Positions 11,344-22,441 are shown, counted from the stretch's first letter. The stretch: 64,000 nt of DNA from Pontederia crassipes (GCA_030549335.1 JAUKPH010000022.1:4451001-4515000); one strand, 5' to 3'. Numbers and translations are program-made. The notes: a model not told the origin generated them from the sequence alone.

Positions 11344-11500
11344 TATAGTTACTTCAGAGATTTGTATAAATTGTATTTCAGTTTTTGCACACTCAATGAG
11401 CTAGTACACATGGGAATATATAATGTAGACAGTTATAGAATGTCCACAGTGTGCGGTACATGGAGATGACAATGGACACGTTAGAAAATAGCGAAGATTA
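11344..11500 (-). repeat. Copia 5' LTR (outer limit uncertain)
   Basis: The LTR must begin next to the primer site. Its outer boundary cannot be fixed because no second LTR was found. Sequence resembling the second fold-back element begins at 11552, which sets an upper limit. Confidence 0.5.
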
Positions 11501-11551
11501 TAGGAGGACTGATTCAAATGAATGACTGGTTCCAATAAACGCTACTAAATC

Positions 11552-12266
11552 GGGTAAATTACACGGATCGTTTTTCAATTTGAGTCAATTTCTAAATGGT
11601 CCCTCAACTTCAATTTGTAATTAGAGCATCCACTAACTTTGATTTTTTTGCACGAATCATCCACTTGACCGGTAATAGACAATCTATCGATTATCTTGCT
11701 GACGTGGTGTAATAAAATATAATAAAAAAATTTAACTTGCTGACATGGCACAATAAAAAAAAAAATAAAAATAATATTATAAAAATTAATAAAAGTAAAA
11801 AAATGACAAAGGGCGCTGGCCCCCCTTTTGTTCCTCGTTGTGCATGAGAAAGAAAAGAGAGGCCGACGCCCACCTCTATTAGCTCGCGCGCCGACGAGCT
11901 GGTAGAAGACGATGTCGGTCCCCCTTTTCGTCTTCGCACACGGAGAGGAGCAAAGGGAGGCTGGCGCCCCCCTCCACCAACTCCCTGATGGCAGAGGGGC
12001 GCTCCCCCCTTGCGAGCTTGCTCGAGCTTTTTGTCATTTTTTTATTAATTTTGTAATTTTTTATTGTGTCATGTCAAGAAGTTAAATTTTTTTTATTATA
12101 TTTTATTATACCACATCAGCAAGGTAATCAGGAGATTGCTTATTACCGGTCAAGTGGACAAATCATGCAATAAATTAAAGTTGATGGATGTTCTAGTTAG
12201 AAATTGAAGTTGCGAAACCGTTTAGAAATTGACTCAACGTTGGAGGATGATCCATGTAATTTACCC
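11552..12266. mobile_element. Fold-back (Mutator-like) element, copy 2
   Basis: The left end reads GGGTAAATTACAC and the right end GTAATTTACCC. The terminal roughly 170 bp form imperfect inverted repeats that share CCCTCAACTTCAATTT, TTTTTGCACGAATCATCC and the TGCTGACGTGGTGTAATAAAA block. The GC-rich core (11800-12030) has the same CATGAGAGAG and GGGGCGC style as copy 1. I see no convincing 9-bp target duplication. A further right-terminal sequence at 12360-12493 suggests a nested or rearranged copy. Confidence 0.6.
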
Positions 12267-12349
12267 AAATTAGTAGTATTAAATGACGCGGATGACCTGA
12301 ATTATGTGGATAAAAGAGAAACGACTCACGTGATGGTCACGTACGCAAA

Positions 12350-12493
12350 GCAATCGGGAAACTCACTATCACCGATTAAGATGACTAATTATACAAGAAA
12401 ATTAAAGATGTAGGATGTTCTAATTACAAATTGAAGTTGGGAGACCGATTTGAAATCGATTCAAAATTGAGAGACTAATCGTGTAATTTACTC
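12350..12493. repeat. Extra right-end of the fold-back family
   Basis: This segment repeats the right-terminal block of the fold-back family (GATGTTCTAATTACAAATTG, then GAGACTAATCGTGTAATTTAC), but it follows a complete right end at 12266. It is a second terminus in the same orientation, from tandem insertion or internal rearrangement. Confidence 0.55.
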
Positions 12494-12790
12494 CTATCAT
12501 TTTTAGAATGGTTACGTATGAACTCATTTAGTAAAGCGCGAATGTTGAAACTAGAATTGTGACATGGAAGCTTGGGAAAATTTCGTAATAATTAGTACAA
12601 ATAGACATTTCATTTCGAGTAGAACACAATTCACATAGTTTTATTATACACGAGACCATAGACACCACATAATACAATAACCAACATGAACTCTAATCAC
12701 CACACACACACTCACCACACACACACATCATCAGTCATGCAGGTGAATCACTACATGCGGGGATCATGAGAAAAAAATATCATCTCGTAA
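12494..12790. other. Intergenic with CA-rich stretch
   Basis: No gene is seen. A short CACA-rich microsatellite lies at about 12700-12730. Confidence 0.6.
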
Positions 12791-12794
12791 TTAA

Positions 12795-13875
12795 TAGGGC
12801 CGACTCGGTGAGACCTTTTATATAATATAAATATTTTATTTAAAATATATTTTTCTAACTTGTTTAGATGCAAAATCACTAATCAATTTTTCATAATTTA
12901 CTTCTCCTAATATTTCTTTTTTATTGATAAGGTAACTAAGCCATTTAATCTTTCTTGAGACATTATTGATCTTAAATAAGATTTTATCAATTTTAATTTT
13001 GAAAAGCTTCTTTCAACTGAAGATGGAATTATTAACATTATTCTATAGGCAATATATGCATTAAAAAAAAAGAGTCAATTTTTTTATATGATTGAGTATC
13101 TCAATAGGAGTATTATCATCTACTCGTATAAATTCTCTTAAAACACTAAAAATAAATCTAAATCATCAATGTCAAAGTAATCATTACATTTTATATAACA
13201 TTCAAGATTAAGGCAATATTTTTTTAAAGTCTCATTGTCTAAAGATTTTAATTTTTCACCACTAAATAAAAATCCATTTTTTTCATATAATGTGAATTGT
13301 TCAAATCTATTTTGAAGTGAAAAAATGGCTCAATTATGTATAAAAAATTAGTTCTAAATGATTCTTCAGATGATTTAGTTATATCATTATTATCATTTTC
13401 ATCAAATTGTTTTTTCCTATGTACAATACATTTTTCACGAAATTTAGGTTCAATGTTCATTTCGAGTGCAATTTTCTTAGCTGAAATCGTTGCATTTATA
13501 AATCCTTCTTCTTCTTCTCTCTATATATTTTTCAAATATAATAAGACCATTTATTTGATCAATAGAAACATCAATTTGAATATCCTTTGATTGTAAATTT
13601 TTGCTAATTCAATTAACTACAAATAATATATCATACCAAATAGTCATGCCAAGTAAAAATTCAAAATTTTCAAGTTCATATGTTGCTAAACAATTTGCTT
13701 CATTATTACTTTTTGGATCTTCACTAATTTCGGCTAATTGTAATAAAGCATATCTTATTTGAGGACCTTGAAATTTTATTGCTTTAACACTTTCAATGTG
13801 ACTTTCTCAATGTGTTTGTGAAAATGATTTAAGGGTTAAATTAAGTGCAAAATCTTTTAAAATTTTTCATCATGT
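12795..13875 (-). pseudogene. hAT transposase (ZMYM1-like), C-terminal half
   Basis: On the minus strand, degenerate frames give the C-terminal half of plant hAT transposases related to zinc-finger MYM-type protein 1: SVKAIKFQGPQIRYALLQLA, NNEANCLATYELENFEFLLG, FREKCIVHRKKQFDENDN, and the dimerisation block SSVERSFSKLKLIKSYLRS followed by MSQERLNGL. Stops and frameshifts interrupt it. The N-terminal half, with the BED or TTF-type finger, is absent. A TAGGGCCGAC sequence at 12795 may be the element's terminus. It matches no host gene, so it is a dead transposon. Confidence 0.8.
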
Positions 13876-14185
13876 AGTAGAAAAAGAAAACAATGAATAA
13901 ATATGTTGTACTCAGGGATGGCCCAAAGCCCAAGCAAGTGAAGCCCTTGCTTGAGGCCCCCAATTATTTTAGGCCCACTAGTGATTAATATATTAGTCAT
14001 TTATATTAATCATATTACAAAATATTTAAAATTTGCCATCGATAAGTAGAAGAAAAAAATAATGAATAAATACGTTGTACAGGGTTGGCCCAAGGCCCAA
14101 GCAAGTGAAGCCCTTGCTTGATGCCCTCAATTATTTTAGACCCCCTAGTGATTACTATATTAGTCATTTATAGTAACCATATTAA
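13852..14185. repeat. Tandem duplication of a hAT terminus
   Basis: Two copies, about 167 bp apart, each contain CAGGG(A/T)TGGCCCAA (at 13913 and 14080), then CAAGCAAGTGAAGCCCTTGCTTG, described here by its central inverted pair CAAGCAAG/CTTGCTTG, and a CCCCCTAGTGATTA-like tail. CAGGG-type ends with subterminal inversions are typical of plant hAT elements. The duplicated unit includes flanking AATGAATAAATA sequence, so the event copied more than the terminus. Confidence 0.65.
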
Positions 14186-14189
14186 TCAT

Positions 14190-14752
14190 ATTTGTTAATG
14201 CTCCTTAAAATAAGGACAAGAAATCTGGTACAATTTATTAGGTCTCATAATTGTTCCAATCAATACAAATCAACTTTTTTTTCTCATAAATTGGTTTCTT
14301 AATTAATGAGGATCTTAATTGGCATCTTTTTTATAAGTTCATGTACTCAAATATTTGTTAATACTCCTTAAAATTCGATCTGCAATCCATTATTGAATAT
14401 TTCATATCTTCTATTCATTCCATAAAATATTAGAATCTTCCTAATATTTATTATAAAATATTGCCAAAAATTTCACAACGGTTATATATTTTCTCTCCTT
14501 AAAAGTATGGTAATTTGTTTTTACACTTCAATCTCTTTCTAAAACCATCCAACATTCAAATTTTCATTCAAACTCTAGCCAAGATCAAGGGTGAAACTCT
14601 CCTCTAGAATCATATTAATATATTTTCAAGATTTCGTAACTCATTTGTGTACAGGTTATATCATTTCAACTCTCTTCTCTACTTATTTTTTATTTAAAGT
14701 TAATAAGTGTACATATCACATATTTTCATGAATATATCAATATATTGTATAT
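14190..14752. other. AT-rich intergenic
   Basis: No frame longer than expected by chance and no recognisable repeat end was found before the SIRE LTR. Confidence 0.5.
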
Positions 14753-15236
14753 TGTAGGATCCCAAAAGCACCAAGGGGGGAGGGGGGATGAATTGATGTT
14801 TAATCCGAAAATATCGATTTCACAAGAATTGTCACGAAAGATAAGCTAACCTCTTGACCTAGAGAAATGATAAGCTTCCTAGGAGGAGAGGTGTGCTTGA
14901 AATAGAGAAAATGTAATTTGGTGTAAAGGGTTTCTTCCTTACCTCACTTGGAATGAAGAAAGAGTTTAGTGAAATTTCTGATGGTCTCGAGGTCCAGAAA
15001 TCGGAGTGAGGACGTAGGTCAAGTGTGACCGAACCTCGTCAACAACCACTTTGTGTTCTTGTGTTTGAATTCTCTCTCCCTCTCCTTCTCATATTATTAT
15101 GCATGTGATATGATTTGATTTGCATTGATTTAAAGTTTAATGAATTGATTTTAAGCTTTTGTGACAATTCTTATGAAATCAATATTTTTGTATTAAACAT
15201 CAATTCACCCCCTCTTGGTGCTTTTGGAGTCCTACA
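14753..15236 (+). repeat. SIRE 1 5' LTR with inverted arms
   Basis: It begins TGTAGGATCCCAAAAGCACC and ends GGTGCTTTTGGAGTCCTACA. The first about 85 bp are the inverted complement of the last about 85 bp. By comparison with the LTR at 17649, a normal start would be TGTTGGAGCAAAG, so the U3 region with the TATA box is missing and an inverted U5 end stands in its place. The centre (14840-15100) is the usual leader with GGTGTAAAGGGTTTCTTCC. Confidence 0.7.
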
Positions 15237-15238
15237 AT

Positions 15239-15250
15239 TGGTATTAGAGC
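15239..15250 (+). other. SIRE 1 primer-binding site
   Basis: TGGTATTAGAGC follows the 5' LTR after ATT. It differs at one position from the canonical initiator-Met primer site TGGTATCAGAGC. Confidence 0.8.
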
Positions 15251-15292
15251 AAGGTTGCTCTTATTTTTAAGATTTAAAAATCTTTTAGAGCT

Positions 15293-16690
15293 ATGACATC
15301 AAGTGGATTTAGTTTTTCAAAGATCAATTTATTGGTCGTCCTCCGCTTTTTAATGTATCAAATTTTGTATATTGAAAAATTAGTATACAAGCACACATAT
15401 ATTCTATTGATATTGACATGTGGGATATTGTTAAAAAAGATTACCTTCTACCGAAAGAGATAAATTTTTTACAAAACTTGATTGGAAAGCTAAAAATATT
15501 TTTTTATTATACTTTGGATTCAACGGAGTTTAATCGGATTTCTAGTAGCGAAAGTGCAAATGAGATTTGGAAGAAGCTCATTGTTGCTTGTGAAGGAATG
15601 TATAAAGTTAAAGAATATAAATTAAATATTTTAAATTATCAATATGATTCTTTTAAAATGCATGACAATGAATCTATATATGAAATTGTTGTACGGTTTA
15701 ACGATATTGTGAATGGCTTAGCCTCCTTGGGAAAACCAAGAACTAACCCTCAAAAGGTGAAAAAGTTTCTTAGGTGTCTTTTCTCCAAATGGCATACAAA
15801 AAGAGCCGTGATTGAAAAAAAAAGACCTGAAGAAGTTAGATTTTGATGATCTTATTGTTCTCTCTTAACATATGAGATCGGAATTTAAGAAGAAGAAGAA
15901 GAAGAAGAAAATGTTCTAAAAAAGAAATCATTGACATTAAAGACAAACAAAAAGGAATAAGACTCGAGTGAAAAAGAAGTCGATGAAAATAGACTCGCAC
16001 GCTATACAAGAAAGCTTGATAAATATCTCAAGTTGGTGAAAAATAAAGAGAAGAATGATAAGCCAACTAGAAGGTCATGTAAACACCATCAAGAAAGAAA
16101 CTCAAGTTTCACAAAGAAGGACAAAGAAAACGCATTTTAAAAAGAGAAGAAGAAAAAACATAAAGAGTCAAGTGAAGGTGAAACAAATGTGCACAAAAAA
16201 TTTTCCTCTCTTATAAAAAAGATATCTTGCACTTAAAGAGGAAAATGAAAAATTACTACATGAGTTTGAGAAATTAAAAGAAGAAAATGATACATATTTT
16301 ATTGAAAATGAAAACTTGAAAAATAAAGTTGATTCCTTGAAAATTATGTATGCATGTGAAATTATAAAGCTGGCATGTTCTTTAGAAAAAGCAAAGAAGG
16401 AAAATACTTTTTTAAAAAATTCACAAAATAATGATTAGACTAGTTCTTATGCAAAGAAAATTAATTCTAAGAAAGACTTTGGACATGAAAATTTTTATTC
16501 TAAACATTCTTACGATAAATTTTTAAAACAATCATATATTATTTGTTTTGCATGTGGATTTTATGGTAATTGTACATATCAATGCAAAGTAAGAAAACAA
16601 TTTCAACATGGGATGATATGAGTTTCAAAAGGAACCTTAACTAACAAAATTGGATCCAAAGAAATTTGTGTACCAAAAGCTAAATGATTA
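15293..16690 (+). pseudogene. SIRE 1 gag
   Basis: It starts at an ATG giving MTSSGFSFSK. The longest clean stretch is 15418-15846 (142 codons), with MWDIVKKDY, FNRISSSESANEIWKKL and the conserved MHDNESIYEIVVRFNDIVNG and NPQKVKKFLR blocks of copia gag. Downstream frames carry Lys/Glu-rich coiled-coil-like sequence (about 16200-16400) and a decayed zinc knuckle (CFACGFYGNCTYQC, about 16550). The knuckle has Asn where the family has His. Several frameshifts and stops make it non-functional. Confidence 0.8.
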
Positions 16691-17648
16691 TTTTTCAAAT
16701 GTGCCTCATATTTAACGCAAAGGACCAGTGGATTTGAAAATGTGAAGGCACGAAGGTCATGATAAAAGTATCATTTACAAATAACATATGAAACATTTTT
16801 CATGAGCATGAACCTACATTTTTGTAGAATTATTTTATTATCATAATTCTTAAGTTTTTAAGTTCGAAATCTTCATGTTATGAAAATTATGATATGACCC
16901 ATTATTCATAATGTTATCACTTCTCTTTGGGAGAAAAGGGAAACAAATAAAGGATTAAAGAAAAAAAAGAAAGAGAACGAAAATTGATCATAATGATAGG
17001 GGAGCTTCTTAAAAAATTTGAAATATTATTTCATCCACCCATTTTTTAATATGACATTGTTATCTTTATCGTCAAATTCTTGATTATTTGACAAAAATCA
17101 ATTTAAAATTGACATATCATTGTTGTCTCAAAGTTTTATGCGATATTTTGATTGCTTTTCAAATTTTTTTGATACTTATGTTATTCATAACCCCTAGATC
17201 AATTTAATTACATGTTTGGATCTTATGAATTGGTTATGACTTTAGGGGGAGTTATTTTTGCATATTCCATATATTTTATACAATTCTTTACAATATGATA
17301 TTTAAAAAAGGGGAAAATAATTTTTTTTGGATGACATGATTAAGGGGGAGTTACATTTTGTTACTTATATGCTTCATGTGCAAATTACTTTTTGATGAAA
17401 TAAAAATGGGGAGAAATATGATAAGGAAAATCTATATAAATAGGAGAAATATATATTACCCTTGATTTATTATGTGGACTTTATAAATATAACTCTATAT
17501 GAAAAGAACCTTCCAATTAGTATTTATGTGCATATCTATTATTGTAAGGAAAGCTTAGTTTTAAAGGGAGTAAAATTGATTTCAATTTTTTTTTCAAGTA
17601 ATATATTTTTTATATTTCTCGATTTGTCTTCATAAAAAAAGAGAAAAT
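16691..17648 (+). other. SIRE 1 3' non-coding region with purine tracts
   Basis: This stretch has no credible gene. It carries TTTAGGGGGAGTTATTT (about 17243) and TTAAGGGGGAGTTACATTT (about 17340). These AGGGGGAGT purine tracts lie far upstream of the 3' LTR, and SIRE-lineage elements are known for several polypurine tracts of this kind. Confidence 0.55.
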
Positions 17649-18820
17649 TGTTGGAGCAAAGTTTTAATGCCCTATATAATTATATTTTATGATACAAATA
17701 TCGAAAGATTAGAGTTATATGCTAAAAAGGTTTAAATAGAAATGAGTTCTTCCATGCATTAAATTTTTAGTTAATAATTGTCTATGTTCCAATGAGATTT
17801 ACATTAAAAGGTGAATCAAAGTTTTAGAGGATTCTGTTAGCTTTCCATGGAATCCAAAATTATCTCATTTGGATAATCATGCAAAACGTTATACTCAAAA
17901 TAGTGCATGGTGGTCAACCTATCAGTCCAGTGCAGGCCGGTTGAAGCACAACTAGTCGATCGGTCAATGCACAGATTGTCAAGCTCAATGTCGAGACCAT
18001 ATCGGTCGATAATTCAGTTGTCGCATCGATCGACTGATTAACTCAATGACTAAAATCCAAAATGATGAGACTACACCGGTCGACACACCGATCGATAAAT
18101 CGATTGATCGATCAGCTGCTGTCAACTGAGGAAATCACACAATGGTCACAAAGACCGATCGAACGATCCATTAATGCGGTTGACCGGTCCCGACTAAAAT
18201 GCACAAAAATGGCTAGTCTTGGCCAAATCAAAGTGCAACTATCATATCATCCAAATAGGCCTATAAAAGAAGACCCAATGTTTCATAATTCAAAAAACAT
18301 TCAAAGGAAACTTCAAAAATCAAAGGAAATAATTTTCTTGAAGATACTGTTATATCTTCTTTACTTTCTCTCTTCTCTTCTTATGAGCGGTGTATTGTAA
18401 AAGAAAGAAACACCTTCTTAGAAAATTGAGTGAGCTCCTGTTTAGAAGAGGTTACATATCTTACTTCTTAAGCTAGAGAAAAGATAAGCTTATTAGGAGG
18501 AGATGTATGCCTTATCTTTCAAAGTGGAGAAAATGTGATTTGGTGTAAAGGGTTTCTTCCTTATCCCATTTGGAATGAAGGAAGAGTTTAGTGGAATCTC
18601 CAACAATCTCAAGGTCGAGAAGTCAGAGCGGGGACGTAGATCAAGGTGTGACCAAACCTCGTCAACAATCACTTTGTGTTCTTGTAGTTGAATTCTCTCT
18701 TCCTCTCCTTCTCATATTATTATGCATGTGATATGATTTAATTTTTAATGATTTAAAGTTTAGCGAATCGATTATAAGTCTTCATGACAATTTTTGTGAA
18801 ATTGATGTTTTCTATTGAAA
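17649..18820 (+). repeat. SIRE 1 3' LTR
   Basis: It starts TGTTGGAGCAAAG. From 17935 to 18200 there are many GATCGGTC/GGTCGAC-type palindromes. A TATAAAA box lies at 18262-18268 and leads into the transcribed region with GGTGTAAAGGGTTTCTTCC. It breaks off at about 18820, where the element-2 LTR begins in inverted orientation, so roughly the last 35 bp of U5 are missing. The 112-codon frame at 18062-18400 is a by-product of this LTR and not a gene. Confidence 0.75.
18262..18268 (+). promoter_or_regulatory. TATA box of SIRE LTR
   Basis: TATAAAA lies about 610 bp into the LTR, and the same GCCTATAAAA context recurs in the other SIRE LTRs (for example minus strand near 53685). It is the likely core promoter at the U3/R boundary. 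Confidence 0.55.
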
Positions 18821-19589
18821 GGTTTCTCTCTTATATAAGATGAAACTCATAAGAAGAGAAGAGAGAAAGTAGAGAAGATACAACAATGTCTTCAAGAAAA
18901 TGATTTTCCTTTGATTCTTGAAGTTTTCCTTGAATGCTTTTTGAATTTTGAAGCCTTTGGTATTTTTTATAGGCTTTTTTGGATGATATGACCGTTGCAC
19001 TTTGATTTGGCCAAAACTAGCCGTTTTTGTGTATTTCAACTGGGACCGATCAACCGCATTAATAGACCGGTCGACCGGTCTTTGTGACCATTGTGCGATT
19101 TCCTCAATTGATAGTAGCTGATCGATCGACCGGTTTATCGAATGGTGTAGTCTCATCATTTTGGATTTTAGCCATTGAGCTGATCGGTCGACCAGTGTGA
19201 CGATCGGACTATTGACTGGTATGATCTTGACATTGAGCTTGACAATATCTGCATTGACCGGTATGCCGGATCGATCGTCTGGTTGTGCTTTGACTGGCCT
19301 GCACTGCTTCGACCGACAAGTTAACGATCATTCACTATTTTGAGCATAACTTTCTGCATAATTATCCAAATGAGATAATTTTGAATTATTTGAAAAGCTA
19401 ACAAAATCTTCTAATGTAAATCTCATTGGAACATAGACAATTATTAACTGAAAGTTTAATGCATGAAAGAACTCATTTCTATTTAAACGAACTCATTTCT
19501 ATTTAAACTTTTTGACATACAACTTTAATCTTTCGATATTTGTATCATCAAAGTATAATTATATAGGACATTAGAACTTTGCTCCAACA
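18821..19589 (-). repeat. SIRE LTR, inverted partner (U3 only)
   Basis: Read on the minus strand it starts TGTTGGAGCAAAGTTCTAATG at 19589 and runs through the palindrome-rich region and TATA neighbourhood before stopping at about 18821. It is the inverted counterpart of 17649-18410 with high identity by eye. The 115-codon minus frame here matches the plus-strand frame in the partner and is not a real gene. Confidence 0.75.
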
Positions 19590-19612
19590 CACACATATAT
19601 ACATACACACAT

Positions 19613-19661
<49 letters not shown>
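19588..19661. repeat. CA/TA compound microsatellite
   Basis: ACAC-rich sequence changes to about twenty TA units. It lies exactly between the SIRE LTR edge and the hAT fragment. Confidence 0.9.
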
Positions 19662-19662
<1 letters not shown>

Positions 19663-19677
19663 TATCTTATTTTTAAA

Positions 19678-19905
19678 ATGTCACATAGAAAATATGATTA
19701 TTCAAAATTTTTTAAAAAAGAGAAGAATTGTTTCTTTGGTAAAATCACAAAAGGAAGCTCTTGAAAACTTCTTTGTCAGAAATAAAAATGATAATTTTGA
19801 AAATCTGAATGAGTATGTTTTGAATGAACAAGAAGAATGTACTAATATTATTGCGTTAGATGATAGCAAAAGGAAGAAGATGACAAATATTTTTCTTTCC
19901 ACAAC
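19678..19905 (+). pseudogene. hAT transposase N-terminal fragment
   Basis: The ATG at 19678 gives MSHRKYDYSKFFKK, and a shifted frame continues RRIVSLVKSQKEALENFFVR, then NENLNE-like and NEQEE sequence. This is the N-terminal layout of plant ZMYM1-like hAT transposases (K-Y-x-S-G, KRKK, SQKG.L..F, NEQ). A frameshift after codon 14 breaks it. It abuts integrase sequence of SIRE element 2 on the other strand, so it replaced or split the pol region there. Confidence 0.6.
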
Positions 19906-20830
19906 TCCATTTTGTTGAGGCATCCTAGGAGCAGAAAAATTATGTGTAATTCTATTTTCTTCACAAAATAATTCAAATTTATAGTTTTTAAATTAACCTC
20001 CATGGTCACTTATAATTTTTGTAATTTTTAATTCAAGTTCATTTTCTATTCTTTTTGCAAATTTAGAAAATATACTTATAGTTTCATCTTTACTTATGAG
20101 AAAGATAGTCCAAGTAAAACGAGAGGTCATTAACAATCACAAATATATATTTTTTCCTCCTAAACTTACTAAATCAATAGGTCTAAATAAGTCAAGATTT
20201 AAAAGTTCTAGAGTCCTATGTGTACTAATAACATCTTTTAATTTGAAAGAGCTTTTGATTTGTTTACCTTTAAAACATAAGTCACAAATATTATTTTTCT
20301 CAAATCTAATTTTGGGCAAACCTCTAACTAACTCATGACTTGAAAGTTTATTTAACAACTTAAAATTTACATGTCCTAATCTTCTATGCTAAAGATTTAT
20401 ATCATCATGCATAATTTTAAGACATCTTTCAAGTTTTTAAAATCAATTTTATATACATTATTGTATCTAAAACTCATATGTAGAACCTCCTTGTTTTCAT
20501 GTAGAATCAAGCATTTGTTACTTATGCTAATTAAATTATGTTTAAAGTTTTTAACTACTCAAACATTCTCTAAATATACTTTATCATTCTTACCAATATT
20601 ACATATACGGATTACTCTTCCTTTGCTATTATCTCCAAATGTAACTTTTCTTCATTTTTTTCCAAGGTAATGAAATTTGATAGATCACCGGTCATATGTC
20701 TTGAGCATGCATTATCCAAATACCATTTACCTTCATTGTCCTTTGGAGCTCCCTACAAAAAAGACATTAAAATACTCATCCTTTTGGTATACAAATTTGC
20801 TTGGGTTTATTTTGATTAGAGATGTTCCTT
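19905..20830 (-). pseudogene. SIRE 2 protease-integrase remnant
   Basis: Protease is seen as the SRHMTGDLSNF block (about 20680-20760) downstream of a mutated DSG-type site. Integrase is seen as LNKLSSHELVRGLP, CDLCFKGKQIKSSFKLKD (zinc Cys pair) and LELLNLDLFRPIDLVSLGGK, ending at PQQNGVVERK, which contains the third catalytic residue. Frameshifts separate the pieces. Confidence 0.7.
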
Positions 20831-20838
20831 TTGAGAAC

Positions 20839-22382
20839 TCAAATCTTCTTCATACTACTATTTATCCCTTTTCTTATTTTGCATTCATAAGAATAATGTC
20901 CTTCATATCCAGAATGAATGTGATTTTGTGATGCTTTAACAAATAGAATCCTTTTATCCTTCTTAGTATCAAATGATTTAAAATCAAGTCCATTTTTATT
21001 AAAAGATCTTCTTTGTGTTGATAGCATTGCAACTACCATTTTTTCACCATTTGTAAACTTTTTAAGTTTAATTTTAAAAAATGATTCTCATTTTTCAAAG
21101 ATTCAACACTATAAGTTTATTTTTCATAAGATAATTTCAAAGTATTATTTTTCATTTTCAAAGCTTCAATCATAAATTCAAAACTAGAGTTCTCATCTTC
21201 TAGTAAATTGCAATTTTCACATATTTTGAAATCATATTTATTTTTCAACTTTTCAAATTCTACTTTCAAACTATCACATTTCTTTTTAAGGCATCTATAT
21301 GCATCTATATGAATTCTAAACTTATCATGCATATCAAAAGATTCACTATCACTAGATTTGGATGAATTAGATGATACCTCATTACTATTTTCCATTAGAC
21401 ATATGTAGGCTTCATAATCACTTGAGGAGGTGTGGGATCATTCTCTTCATCTTCACTTCTATTTTAAGTGGCTTGAAGAGCTTTTTTTTAGTTTTCTCCC
21501 TCTTTTTCTTTCTTACTAGATTTGGACACTCATTCTTATAGTGTCCAACCTTTTACCTTCAAAAAAATTTACTTGATTTTTATTTGTTGATGATAGTCTT
21601 TTGGAGAAGCCGTTCTTCTTCTTTTGCTTGGCAAACCTAAGATATTTGTCAAGCTTCTTAACATACAAGGCCAATTTTTTTTCATCTAGATATTCATCTT
21701 CTTCATTTGTTTCGCCTTCATCCACCCTTGCTTTCAAAGTCAAGGTATTATTTTTGGAAATACTTGTTTCTTTATCTTCCTTCATTCTAATTTCATAGGT
21801 AAAGAGAGATCCTATGAGTTCATAAAAATCTAACTTGTTCAAGTCCTTTTCTTCGATCACGGTTCATTTTCATGGAAGAAAGGGACCTGAGAAACTTCTT
21901 CACTTTTTGAGAGTTATTCCGTGGCTCGTCTAAGAAGGCTAAGCCATTCATAGTATCATTAAAATGTGCAATCATTTTATTTATAGATTCATTTTCATGC
22001 ATCTTAAAAGAATCATATTAATGATTTAAAATGTTTAGTCTAGGTTCCTTAACCTTATCATGTGTAATGATAAATTTTCTTCATATTTCATCACTTTGAC
22101 AACTGGAAACATAATTAAATTCCGTTGCATCTAAAGCACAAAAAGATGATTTTTTTTTGCTTTCTAATCTAACTTCACAAATAATCTCTTACCTTCGCTA
22201 TATTCCAAAGGTGAATTTCCACGCAAATAAAATTTATTTTCGATTAGACCTCAAATGTGAATATCAATAGAGCATACATAAGCTTGCATTCTAATTTTTC
22301 AATAGACAAAATTTGAAGCATTAAAAAGTGCAGGACGATTTGTACATTGACCTTCACCCAAAGTAAAATCGTTTGATGACAT
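20839..22382 (-). pseudogene. SIRE 2 gag
   Basis: Starting near 22382 (MSSNDF-type start), frames carry MHENESINKMIAHFNDTMNG with NSQKVKKFLR, then EKDLNKLDFYELIGSLFTYE, a Lys/Glu-rich coiled-coil part (21117-21395) and a knuckle remnant GYEGHYSYECK near 20900. The gene is split into at least five frames. Confidence 0.75.
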
Positions 22383-22441
22383 AGTTCAAAAGATGCTTAA
22401 ATCTTTAAAATCAGAACAATTTGACTCTGATACTAATTATA

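Larger units (their letters stand above)
7540..11550 (-). mobile_element. Ty1/copia element (Ale/Retrofit-like), 3' LTR missing
   Basis: Read on the minus strand the order is LTR, primer site, gag, protease, integrase, reverse transcriptase, RNase H. This order, with integrase before RT, is diagnostic for Ty1/copia. The primer site TGGTATCAGAGCA is complete (11331-11343). Domain signatures resemble the Ale/Retrofit lineage. The 3' end fades out near 7540 within RNase H, and no sequence like the 5' LTR is found below it. All ORFs carry frameshifts or stops, so the element is not autonomous now. Confidence 0.8.
14753..18820 (+). mobile_element. SIRE-type copia element 1, lacking pol
   Basis: The element has a 5' LTR (14753-15236), a primer site (15239-15250), a decayed gag, a 3' non-coding region with two purine tracts, and a 3' LTR beginning at 17649. 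The LTR edge motif (CCAAAAGCACCAAGGGGG and its complement CCCCCTCTTGGTGCTTTTGG) is typical of the SIRE/Maximus lineage. No protease, integrase, RT or RNase H sequence occurs between gag and the purine tracts, so the internal region is only 2.4 kb where an autonomous SIRE has several kilobases more. Confidence 0.75.

Noticed and set aside
18062..19159. Similar 112- and 115-codon frames on opposite strands
   Set aside because: They are the same part of an LTR U3 in two inverted copies, upstream of the TATA box. The similarity is due to the repeat, not to a conserved protein.
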